Assembly: GCA_964444115.1 (NCBI GenBank)
Contig: CAYUFT010000059.1
Coordinates: forward strand, 1 to 13,131
Reading direction: 5' to 3'
Length of the DNA: 13,131 bases
DNA from: UBA349 sp964444115
GTDB taxonomy: Archaea > Methanobacteriota > Methanobacteria > Methanobacteriales > Methanobacteriaceae
The position numbers were made by a program, and so were the translations under genes. Positions 7,609-13,131 of this stretch are shown here, piece after piece. Within the stretch, counting starts at the first letter, position 1, and the number at the start of each line of letters is the position of its first letter. The notes beneath the pieces were generated by a model. It worked only from the letters and a program-made list of their open reading frames with translations, did no database searches and had not been told where the DNA came from.

Positions 7609-7782
7609 ATTATTATTGATGTGCCTATTAATCTTTTACTAAATAAATTACTCATAAATAACCTTCATAAAAAGAACAATAAACAATTAACTCCTAAATA
7701 AAAAAATAAGACATTATTATTAAAATATATGGAATTAGACAGGAAAATATTCCTTTTAATATATCCTACAATTAAGTTCATG

Positions 7783-7803
7783 AAAAAATGAAAAAGAAAA
7801 AAA
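7783..7803 (-). terminator. Oligo-T terminator after the second surface-protein gene
   Basis: Immediately after the TAA at 7809, the minus strand has seven T, C, five T, CA and six T. This separates the two tandem paralogues into their own transcription units. Confidence 0.65.
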
Positions 7804-7808
7804 GGTTT

Positions 7809-9923
7809 TTATTGTTTTTTACTACTTACCATTCCACCTATTACCATGAATAATGCTAATATAAGGCCTATTAGTGGTATTCCAGTGTGTTGCATGGATA
7901 CTGCTTTTACTTGAGTGTTATTGTTAGTGTTGTTGTTTGTTGCTGCATTTGCGTGTATGGTTATACTTTGAGTATCAGTGTTTAGTGTTGGGTCATAGGT
8001 ACTAGTTGATAGTGTTGGATTAAGTAGATAGCTTCCACTGCTTAGTACTTTTAAGGATAACCACATGTAAGGGTCTCCTACTGGTACGTCACCAATATTC
8101 CAAGTTATAGTCCGAGTAGTAGGGTTGTAGGTATAGGTTCCAGTGTCTACGTTGGCTCCAGCAAACTCAAGTCCTTCAGGCACCACATAGGTCATAACCA
8201 CATTTTTTGCGGTATCTGGACCATTGTTACCAACTTTCAGAGTGTAAATTACTGTGTCACCAACTACAGGGTTGGTTTTATTGGGTGTTATGGTAAGATA
8301 CAGGCTGGATTTAGGATTGATGGTTACTTCGGTGTTTACTGTTTGATTATCAGTCACCGCATTGACATGTGCTATTCCTGCGGTTTCATCAGCGGTTAGG
8401 GTAGCAGTGGCTAATCCATTACTGGTTTCTTGGTCTATGGTTTTAGATCCTATGCTTCCTTTGTCTGTATTGAAGGTTACCGGACTTCCGTCGGGTATGT
8501 GACCCGTGTTGGGATCCAGAGGAGTCATCGTGGTACCATCAAACAGATTATTGAAACTGGCCGTAATTTGACTGGTTGCTCCGTTGTTGATAATTGTTGG
8601 ATTGGCAGTAATAGTCAGGTAAAGCCATGGATTGTAGTCCACCGTACCATTTATTAAAGTAGCGAAATCCGGGTTATTAGAACCCCACCAATTATATTGA
8701 ACATTTGATTGACCAGATTCTATGTCGATGTATATGGCATTAGGTGAATTATTTACTATACGGTTATAATTCGCCCTTAAAATACCATTGTTGTTGATTG
8801 CCCCACCATAAGCAGATCCCTCGGCGGCACTAGCGTTGTTATCGGTTAATGTGGTTTCGGTAATGGTTAAATCACCGTAGTTGTAGATTCCCCCACCATA
8901 AACACTATCTCCAGTAGCAGAATTAGCAGTTATAGAACTGTTATTAACTATTAAGTCACCGTTGTTGTAGATTCCTCCGCCATTAACACTAGTTCCAGTG
9001 GCAGTATTAGCAGTTATGGAACTGTTATGGATGGTTATGATTGCACCCCAGTTACTGATTCCTCCACCATAAACAATACCTCCACTAGCAGTATTGCCAG
9101 TTATGGAACTGTTATTAATAGTTAAATTGCTTGAAAAAGAATGACTGATTCCTCCACCATAAACACTATCTCCAGTGGCTGTATTGCCAGTTATGGAACT
9201 GTTATTGATGGTCATAATACCATACTCGTTGCTTATTCCCCCACCATCAGCATATCCATCGGTGGAAGTGGCAGTATTGCCCGTTATAGTGCTATGGTTG
9301 ATGATTAAATTCGCATCGTTGTAGATTCCTCCACCATAAGCAGTATCTCCAATAACCGTATTTTCTGCTATTATGCTGTTAATGATGGTTAAGTTACCGT
9401 GGTTATATATTCCCCCACCATAAGCATATCCCTCGATTTCTGTAGCGGTGTTGTTGGTTATGGTAGTCTCAGTGATGGTTAAATCACCGTTGTTACTGAT
9501 TCCCCCACCAAGAGATGAATTTCCGTTTTTCACGGTGAATTTGCTTATGGTAACTTTCATGTCCGGATTTATGGTTATGGGCCGTCCAGTATTATTCCCA
9601 TCGATAATGGTACCGTTTTGGCTTTCACCTATTAAATTAACATTTTTATTTATGGTTAGGTGTTCCTTATAGGTTCCGTCAGCCACATTAACTGTTCCAT
9701 CATTATCTACAGCATCTATAGCGGTTTGTATAGTTTTCATGGGCCCGGTGATTCCAATAGTATATGTAGGTGTGGTTCCATCCCAGAGATCATTACCATC
9801 ATCACCATTAACATATAACGGTGTGGCTGCATTAGAAGTAGATATGGTGCTTAATGCTACAAATAGCATTAAACTTATAATTAGGATGATTCTGTAATCG
9901 AATTTTATAGTTTTTGTTTTCAA
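7809..9923 (-). CDS. Adhesin-like surface protein, tandem paralogue (beta-helix, Ig-like, DUF11, anchor)
   Basis: A 704-residue exported protein with the same plan as its neighbour. Signal peptide (about 1-33, ending 'SNAA'); an N-terminal entry segment with 'MKTIQTAIDAV' (62-72), typical of methanogen beta-helix proteins; turns beginning GGG(I)-x-N at 139, 169, 197, 227, 256, 286, 315, 343 and 373; a 'YNWWGSNNP' cap (410-418); an Ig-like module (about 432-536); DUF11 (539-658); an N/T-rich linker; and the 'MQHTGIP' anchor (677-704). By hand count 105 of 120 residues of DUF11 are identical to the neighbour, while the beta-helix turns are longer (28-30 residues) and clearly different. The role is presumably adhesion or cell-surface interaction; no ligand can be named. 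The start is TTG with AAGGAGGTGA six bases upstream. Confidence 0.88.
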   Translation of the reverse strand: MKTKTIKFDYRIILIISLMLFVALSTISTSNAATPLYVNGDDGNDLWDGTTPTYTIGITGPMKTIQTAIDAVDNDGTVNVADGTYKEHLTINKNVNLIGESQNGTIIDGNNTGRPITINPDMKVTISKFTVKNGNSSLGGGISNNGDLTITETTITNNTATEIEGYAYGGGIYNHGNLTIINSIIAENTVIGDTAYGGGIYNDANLIINHSTITGNTATSTDGYADGGGISNEYGIMTINNSSITGNTATGDSVYGGGISHSFSSNLTINNSSITGNTASGGIVYGGGISNWGAIITIHNSSITANTATGTSVNGGGIYNNGDLIVNNSSITANSATGDSVYGGGIYNYGDLTITETTLTDNNASAAEGSAYGGAINNNGILRANYNRIVNNSPNAIYIDIESGQSNVQYNWWGSNNPDFATLINGTVDYNPWLYLTITANPTIINNGATSQITASFNNLFDGTTMTPLDPNTGHIPDGSPVTFNTDKGSIGSKTIDQETSNGLATATLTADETAGIAHVNAVTDNQTVNTEVTINPKSSLYLTITPNKTNPVVGDTVIYTLKVGNNGPDTAKNVVMTYVVPEGLEFAGANVDTGTYTYNPTTRTITWNIGDVPVGDPYMWLSLKVLSSGSYLLNPTLSTSTYDPTLNTDTQSITIHANAATNNNTNNNTQVKAVSMQHTGIPLIGLILALFMVIGGMVSSKKQ
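8709..9509 (-). repeat. Coding repeat tract: 28-30-residue beta-helix turns
   Basis: Nine repeats of about 84-90 bp encode GGGI-x-N...LTINNSSITGNTATGDSVY units. Several central units (about 8880-9300) are much more alike than the outer ones, including recurring SSITGNTA and SVYGGGIS blocks, which suggests recent expansion or gene conversion within the tract. Confidence 0.75.
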
Positions 9924-9929
9924 CTTTTT

Positions 9930-9939
9930 TCACCTCCTT
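9930..9939 (-). promoter_or_regulatory. Strong ribosome-binding site fixing a TTG start for the second surface protein
   Basis: AAGGAGGTGA on the minus strand lies six bases before TTG at 9923. No ATG lies between this site and the signal peptide, so the non-ATG start is well supported. Confidence 0.7.
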
Positions 9940-9950
9940 TTACAATTTTT

Positions 9951-9971
9951 TTTGATAAATTAATTATCAAA
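9951..9971 (-). promoter_or_regulatory. Inverted repeat in the leader/promoter region of the second surface-protein gene
   Basis: TTTGATAA, a five-base spacer, then TTATCAAA: perfect 8-bp arms, 28-48 bases before the start codon. It may be an operator or a leader hairpin. An A/T-rich TATA-like ATTTAAATTATT lies further upstream (about 9985-9998). AT-richness makes a chance origin possible. Confidence 0.3.
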
Positions 9972-10219
9972 TTAAAATGATTATTCAATAATTTAAATAA
10001 ATCTAATTTACTTAATTATGAATTTAAACGAGGTGAATGAGTTTAATAAAAATAAATATATTTTCCTCTTATATTATTATAAAATATAAAACTATTATAA
10101 TTTTCTATTTAAAAATGGACTTGCCTTTTCACTAATTTCGGTCCTTCCATGTCTAATTCTTTAATCAATCATTCCATTAATTTATAATATTTATTTTAAA
10201 AAAAATATTAATTTAAAAG
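9972..10219. other. Divergent intergenic region without genes
   Basis: This is part of a 362-bp gap (9924-10285) between two divergently transcribed exported-protein genes. It is extremely A/T-rich apart from a short less A/T-rich patch near 10115-10152. I see promoter elements at its edges and no convincing coding frame or RNA gene inside. Confidence 0.4.
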
Positions 10220-10277
10220 TTTATATATATAAGAATAACTATAATATTAAAATGATTTTAATAAATCATAAGAGGTG
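10220..10277 (+). promoter_or_regulatory. Promoter, leader hairpin and ribosome site of the 141-aa secreted protein gene
   Basis: A near-ideal TATA box (TTTATATATATAAG, about 10219-10232) predicts transcription from near 10250. The leader then carries a perfect 7-bp inverted repeat (ATGATTT at 10252-10258 and AAATCAT at 10263-10269, loop TAAT). The ribosome site AGAGGTG (10271-10277) follows at once, eight bases before the ATG. The hairpin abuts the ribosome site, so it could influence translation. Confidence 0.55.
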
Positions 10278-10285
10278 TTTAAAAA

Positions 10286-10711
10286 ATGAAAATGAAAATA
10301 ATAGCTTTGTTAGCTGTATTATTCATTGCTTGTTCTGCTTTGCATTTTGTAGAACCCACATCTGCAGCTTCAGCCAAAAAAGGATACTTAATAGACCATG
10401 GCACCACATACTTCCAAGATGAAACCCAGCCTAAATTTTATAAATTTACCTGGAAAACATACTGGAATACTAAAAATAGAAGGACCGTGAAAACTATTCA
10501 GTATGTAAAAGTAAATAAAAAATGGAAAGTATTAGCTACTGGTAGTGAAATCATATACAAAGTTTCTAAAACAAAAATGAAACATGTATACACCAGCCAC
10601 ACATCTTCTGGAACAATAAAAGGTGTATGGTATGATAAAACTAAATTAAATACCCGGAATTACTACTGGAAAGTACTAAGGCCAGCAATGGCTAGTTCAA
10701 ATCCTTATTAA
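10286..10711 (+). CDS. Small secreted basic protein of unknown function
   Basis: I do not recognise this 141-residue protein. It begins with a clear signal peptide (charged MKMK, hydrophobic 5-20, likely cleavage near 'SAASA' at about 30). The mature part of about 110 residues is very rich in Lys, Tyr, Trp and Thr ('YKFTWKTYWNTKNRR', 'VKVNKKWKVLATG', 'IKGVWYDKTK') and so strongly basic. It has no mature-part cysteine and no membrane helix, and looks like a small beta-rich extracellular domain. A basic secreted protein could bind the negatively charged cell envelope, but that is inference. The start is well supported by a strong promoter and AGAGGTG. It is transcribed alone, divergently from the surface-protein genes, and ends at a T-tract. 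Confidence 0.8.
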   Translation: MKMKIIALLAVLFIACSALHFVEPTSAASAKKGYLIDHGTTYFQDETQPKFYKFTWKTYWNTKNRRTVKTIQYVKVNKKWKVLATGSEIIYKVSKTKMKHVYTSHTSSGTIKGVWYDKTKLNTRNYYWKVLRPAMASSNPY

Positions 10712-10717
10712 TTAATC

Positions 10718-10726
10718 TTTTTTTTT
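10718..10726 (+). terminator. Oligo-T terminator after the 141-aa protein gene
   Basis: Nine consecutive T begin seven bases after the TAA at 10709-10711, followed by ATTTAC. Confidence 0.7.
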
Positions 10727-10752
10727 ATTTACTCTTAAAGTCTGATTTTGAA

Positions 10753-10850
10753 TGGTTTTTTGCTAAAGTTAATTAATATTATTTGAAAAAAATATTCATC
10801 TCAAAACTCTAATCAAAATATTAACACCTATATTTATTTCATCCCAATTT
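10753..10850 (+). pseudogene. Decayed fragment of a HEPN-domain gene
   Basis: This non-coding stretch is clearly related to the HEPN gene about 670 bp to the right. A 24-base run is identical (10777-10800 against 11451-11474). It is flanked by GTTTTTTGCT...AAAG (10755-10767, lacking a GCT triplet present at 11441-11443) and by CAAAAC after one mismatch (10802-10807). A weaker match, CCCAATTT, follows near 10843-10850. In the HEPN gene this segment encodes 'FFAAKALLFEKNIHPKT'; here it is broken by stops and indels, and both ends of the domain are missing. It is a remnant of a second copy. Confidence 0.7.
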
Positions 10851-10945
10851 TAAAATACGTGTCATGTTACATGTCAAAATTTTACTTTGCATGTCATTTT
10901 TGATTTTTTCAACCTTAAAACATAATATTCAAAAAATAGTAGTTT

Positions 10946-11083
10946 TTAAGATCTATTCTTCTTCTTCTTTTCCTTTTCTTTTTGTTTAGCCCACTCAAAA
11001 ATATCCACACTGGCTCCTCTAACAAGTTTGATGTCAGAAACATCCTTTTCCAGTTTTCCAATAGGCTTTTCAAATCTTAACAT
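10946..11083 (-). CDS. Possible 45-residue lysine-rich small protein
   Basis: A 45-codon frame starting MLRFEKPIGKLEKD and ending in a run of Lys and Glu (residues 33-43). I do not recognise it. For: it fills most of an otherwise empty gap, has plausible codon use, and lies about 50 bases downstream of a TATA-like TTTATATAAT (about 11133-11142). Against: the nearest ribosome-like site (GAGG, nine bases upstream) is weak, and it sits between two decayed HEPN/MNT fragments, so it could be debris. It has no membrane segment and is predicted to be charged and helical. Confidence 0.3.
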   Translation of the reverse strand: MLRFEKPIGKLEKDVSDIKLVRGASVDIFEWAKQKEKEKKKKNRS

Positions 11084-11151
11084 GCTTGGTGGCCTCAATA
11101 ATGATTAGATATTATATGATATGATTAATTATTATATAAATAATTTCTTGA

Positions 11152-11325
11152 AGTGGTCTTCGACAAGCCGAAACAAAGGATAAAATAATGGTTAAAATTA
11201 CAGATGCTTTACTTGATTGGGGAATATATATTTCTGCTAAGGTAATCTCGCAAAATGAATATGAAAACCTTAAAACCAGCTATTTTATTTCAAATATAAA
11301 TAAAGAAGGTGTAGTCATTGGATGA
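11152..11325 (+). pseudogene. 5'-truncated MNT-type nucleotidyltransferase remnant
   Basis: The open frame encodes 'KDKIMVKITDALLDWGIYIS', then 'AKVISQNEYENLKTSYFI', ending '...NKEGVVIG'. This resembles the last 50 or so residues of MNT nucleotidyltransferases, which have a 'GIDIS..V.SEEEFE' strand and end with '..EG..I'. The catalytic part (G-S-x-x-x-G and the D-x-D pair) is absent; the frame closes at a TGA at 11149. Its stop overlaps the TTG of the HEPN gene by eight bases, the usual MNT-HEPN arrangement. An ATG at 11188 could still yield 45 residues. In another frame 11147-11170 reads 'LEVVFDKP', perhaps a further scrap of the nucleotidyltransferase; that is tentative. In intact pairs MNT neutralises the HEPN RNase by modifying it. 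Confidence 0.55.
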
Positions 11326-11679
11326 GAAAAAAATACTCATAGAAAATGCTCATGAAAAGCTTGAAGCAGCTAAAAATTTATTTGAAAACGAATTTTATAA
11401 TGATTCTGTGAGCAGAGCATATTATGACATGTTTTTTGCTGCTAAAGCATTATTATTTGAAAAAAATATTCATCCCAAAACCCACCGAGGATTAATTTCC
11501 CAATTTGGATTGGAATTTGTGAAGAAAAATGAATTTAAAAAGGAATTATTCGATTTACTTGCCAAGAAGATAGAGAAGAGGCAGATTATGGTTTATTTTC
11601 TAACATAGATCAAAATGAAGCCAAAATTATTATTGAAGGTGCTGAATCCTTTTTAATTGAATGTGAGTCTATTTTATAA
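11318..11679 (+). pseudogene. HEPN-domain protein gene broken by a single-base frame change
   Basis: Starts with TTG at 11318 behind GAAGGTG (six-base spacing after GGTG). Residues 1-82 follow the HEPN pattern, including 'SRAYYDMFFAAKALLFEK' at 32-49. After 'DLLA' the frame runs into unrelated sequence and stops at residue 96 (TAG at 11606-11608). From 11563 the -1 frame continues the family's ending, 'QEDREEADYGLFSN', 'IDQNEAKIIIEGAESFL' and '..CESIL', to a TAA at 11677-11679. Joined, the product would be about 120 residues, normal for the family. HEPN proteins of this type are RNase toxins or partners of MNT nucleotidyltransferases; its partner here is truncated. The break is most simply one lost base near 11561-11566, or a sequencing error; programmed frameshifting is less likely. 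Confidence 0.75.
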
Positions 11680-11697
11680 TTATTTATGAATTAAAAC

Positions 11698-11705
11698 TTT
11701 TTTTT
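11698..11705 (+). terminator. Oligo-T terminator after the HEPN gene
   Basis: Eight T begin 18 bases after the TAA that ends the restored HEPN frame. The position fits the longer (-1 frame) product better than the premature stop. Confidence 0.5.
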
Positions 11706-11743
11706 GATAATTGTTTTTAAAATGAGTTTATTTATCAATCAAA

Positions 11744-11845
11744 ATGGTTATTGATATTATTAAAAGAATAAATGAGGTTCCAGTTCCAAGGTATGGGCAG
11801 GTGCCAAGACATCAATGTTTTTTTTTCTTTCATAGTTCTCTCTAA
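11744..11845 (+). other. Unassigned 33-codon frame in a GC-richer pocket
   Basis: The frame begins MVIDIIKRINEVPVPRYGQV and ends in a Phe run encoded by a T-tract. The stretch 11774-11812 is notably richer in G and C than its surroundings, as expected of former coding sequence. There is no ribosome site. I do not recognise it. It may be a gene fragment; nine T at 11818-11826 could act as a terminator. The rest of the gap (11680-11912) shows nothing clear. Confidence 0.2.
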
Positions 11846-11886
11846 TAAAATCCAAATTATATTTTTTCTATTAATTTCAATCCACT

Positions 11887-11898
11887 AAAAAAATAAAA
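11887..11898 (-). terminator. Oligo-T terminator after the 147-aa secreted protein gene
   Basis: On the minus strand TTTTATTTTTTT lies about 15-26 bases after the TAG at 11913. Confidence 0.5.
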
Positions 11899-11912
11899 TA
11901 GGGTTATGTGGC

Positions 11913-12356
11913 CTAAACCACAATAATTCTAGCTGTTGCATTGCAAGGTTTCAGTTTTCCTTCATATTTTACTAACAGGTTGTAGGTACCCTTTTCATTA
12001 AGGGTGAATTCATCAGGGTTAGCGTTTGCGGTGAAAAAATTAGTTATTGCAGTATCTGACCATACTAGTCCCCCATTTGTTCCGTCTGAATTTGATTTAT
12101 ATACATAAAAATCTAGATAACGGCATATTTGAGGGATCCAGCTAGCTTTGGCAGAATCAATTGTGTACCAGTACCAGTACAATCTTGCCTGTAGTTCTAT
12201 AGAATCTCCAGTTTTTACACTTATATCCTGTAGTGGTTCACCGTTTTTCATTGCTATCTTTGTATCTTCTAGCTGTGGGTTATGCGCAAATATGGGTTGC
12301 GCTACAGAAAAAACCATTAAAACCATTAAAAATAATGGCAATAACTTCATTTTCAT
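11913..12356 (-). CDS. Small secreted Ig-like beta-sandwich protein
   Basis: A 147-residue exported protein with a clear signal peptide (MKMK, hydrophobic core 5-18, likely cleavage after 'PIFA' at 24). The mature part reads as a single beta-sandwich: 'ISVKTGDSIELQARLYW' (45-61) is a typical early Ig-like strand pair and 'FTLNEKGTYNLLVKYEG' (117-133) a typical late one. Cys78 and Cys138 could form a disulfide. There is no anchor, so it is secreted or held by other wall components. Function unknown; structural or accessory surface roles are plausible. The ATG is supported by GGAGGT five bases upstream. It is transcribed as a single gene, with a T-tract downstream. Confidence 0.8.
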   Translation of the reverse strand: MKMKLLPLFLMVLMVFSVAQPIFAHNPQLEDTKIAMKNGEPLQDISVKTGDSIELQARLYWYWYTIDSAKASWIPQICRYLDFYVYKSNSDGTNGGLVWSDTAITNFFTANANPDEFTLNEKGTYNLLVKYEGKLKPCNATARIIVV

Positions 12357-12418
12357 ATTAAACCTCCATTTTAAACTCTTTAATGTAACTTTTTTAATTT
12401 AGATATCCCGAGATTTAC

Positions 12419-12430
12419 TATAAAGTATAA
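12419..12430 (-). promoter_or_regulatory. Probable TATA box of the 147-aa secreted protein gene
   Basis: TTATACTTTATA on the minus strand, about 63-74 bases before the start codon, would give a leader of roughly 40 bases ending in the GGAGGT site. A second TATA-like stretch lies further upstream (about 12439-12454), so the exact element is uncertain. Confidence 0.35.
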
Positions 12431-12529
12431 TTTAAAAGTTTAATTATATAAATATTACTATTTTATAATACAAATCAATGGATATTATAATAATTGAAAA
12501 ATTAGCGATTCTCCTACCAGACCCCGGAC

Positions 12530-12889
12530 TTATCCTTGGACTTCATTCTGGGAAATAAATGAATAGGCATATATGAGTACGGCAGTTCCTAGAAATACAA
12601 ATATTAAAAACAAAAACTCTCTGAAAAATAAGGTAAGTAAAAATCCTAGAATAGCTACGGCCATCCCTATAATTTTTAAATTTTTGCCCTTTTCACTATT
12701 ATCAAACTGATGGGTTATTTCCTCAGTAGATGTATTTACAGCAGTTATACATTCCCTTTGAGGAGGAGAGTAGTATTCTTCCAGATCTTCTACTTGTATT
12801 AGGGCCTGGCCACATTCACAAGTTGTGAATTCCTCTCCAGGTTCTACTTCGTAGTAGTGGTCGCATTGGGGGCAGATTAGGTAGGTCAT
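12530..12889 (-). CDS. Zinc-ribbon protein with two transmembrane helices
   Basis: A 119-residue protein. The N-terminal domain is a rubredoxin-like zinc ribbon with 'CPQC' (C6, C9) and 'CECG' (C24, C26). An acidic linker follows (about 30-70), then two closely spaced hydrophobic helices (about 73-89 and 92-113), giving a hairpin in the membrane with the zinc domain probably on the cytoplasmic side. Many small archaeal proteins have this plan; the function is unknown, though a scaffold or sensor role at the membrane is possible. A GTG at 12898 would add three residues, but the ATG at 12889 is preceded by AGTGA at suitable spacing. The downstream region is a GC-richer patch (12507-12530) followed by a short T-run on the minus strand; no clear hairpin is seen. 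Confidence 0.75.
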   Translation of the reverse strand: MTYLICPQCDHYYEVEPGEEFTTCECGQALIQVEDLEEYYSPPQRECITAVNTSTEEITHQFDNSEKGKNLKIIGMAVAILGFLLTLFFREFLFLIFVFLGTAVLIYAYSFISQNEVQG

Positions 12890-12971
12890 GGTTGTCACTT
12901 TTAGTTATTTATTGCTTTTCTAGGCTAATATCAATTAATAATCACGAAAAAGTATAATCCTTTATAAGTAG

Positions 12972-12991
12972 TTATACATTTTTATGTATAA
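12972..12991. promoter_or_regulatory. Inverted repeat upstream of the zinc-ribbon gene promoter
   Basis: TTATACAT, TTTT, ATGTATAA: perfect 8-bp arms around four bases. It lies 83-102 bases before the ATG at 12889, just upstream of two TATA-like elements on the minus strand (about 12951-12960 and 12959-12968), a position suited to an activator or repressor. From here to the window end (13131) the sequence is A/T-rich with no gene that I can support. Confidence 0.4.
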
Positions 12992-13131
12992 AGAACTGGT
13001 TTTAAATTATTTGTTTTGAAATTATTAAATTAAAAAAGAATTTTATTTAAAATTTAGTAATTGCTCATTATAATCCTTTTTTTAAAAAATTAAATAATAT
13101 TTATTTACTAATTATAGTGCATCTATAATAT

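Noticed and set aside
6454..9509. Long open frames on the plus strand across the two surface-protein genes
   Set aside because: They mirror the repetitive coding sequence of the minus-strand genes, lack ribosome sites, and show no recognisable protein features.
10855..10900. Repeated ATGTCA/CATGT elements that might suggest a CRISPR array or operator
   Set aside because: The copies are only six to eleven bases long, irregularly spaced and few. No repeat of CRISPR length with even spacers is present.
11561..11572. Programmed -1 ribosomal frameshift site in the HEPN gene
   Set aside because: The junction does not match the X-XXY-YYZ slippery pattern and no clear downstream stem was seen, so a lost base or read error is the simpler explanation.
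12505..12532. GC-richer patch after the zinc-ribbon gene as part of a tRNA or an attachment site
   Set aside because: It has no T-arm consensus, no cloverleaf partner segments and no matching copy elsewhere in the window.

Overview
The window looks like a low-GC methanogenic archaeon of the Methanobacteriales, most likely a Methanobacterium-type genome. The evidence is strongly AT-rich DNA, archaeal TATA-box promoters, Shine-Dalgarno sites of the GGAGGTGA/GGTG type, oligo-T terminators, and large secreted 'adhesin-like' proteins built from Pmp-type beta-helix repeats plus an Ig-like and a DUF11 module. The genus is inferred from these features, not proven.

Layout. A YgjP-type zinc metallopeptidase (6-677, +) converges on a long block transcribed leftwards (758-9923). 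That block contains four units. (i) A CrtC/AttH-like (DUF7064-like) beta-barrel protein follows immediately downstream of a large dikinase-like enzyme in a two-gene operon. The enzyme has the three-domain plan of rifampin phosphotransferase (ATP-grasp, helical middle, phosphohistidine swivel) and lacks the PEP-binding barrel of true PEP synthase. A 20-bp perfect palindrome sits between the operon's TATA box and its predicted transcription start. (ii) A membrane-anchored, sequon-rich acetolactate decarboxylase. (iii, iv) Two tandem paralogous surface proteins, each with a signal peptide, a beta-helix repeat tract, an Ig-like module, a DUF11 module and an LPxTG-like C-terminal anchor. Both start with TTG behind an identical strong ribosome-binding site.

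To the right (10286-11679) lie a small secreted basic protein of unknown function and a decayed HEPN/MNT region. The decayed region holds a fragment of a HEPN gene, a 5'-truncated MNT nucleotidyltransferase remnant, and a HEPN gene broken by a single-base frame change. A possible 45-codon gene lies on the opposite strand between them. The window ends with two leftward genes: a small secreted Ig-like protein (11913-12356) and a zinc-ribbon protein with two membrane helices (12530-12889).

How it fits together. Most products (ALDC, both surface proteins, the 141-aa and 147-aa proteins) carry signal peptides or anchors, so much of the window serves the cell envelope. The best candidate for an undescribed system is the dikinase-like/CrtC-like operon: an enzyme that probably phosphorylates an unknown small molecule, paired with a protein of a family that handles hydrophobic ligands, under what looks like a dedicated repressor site. 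The extracytoplasmic ALDC with an apparently missing C-terminal tail, and the repeated decay of HEPN/MNT genes, are the other points worth following.
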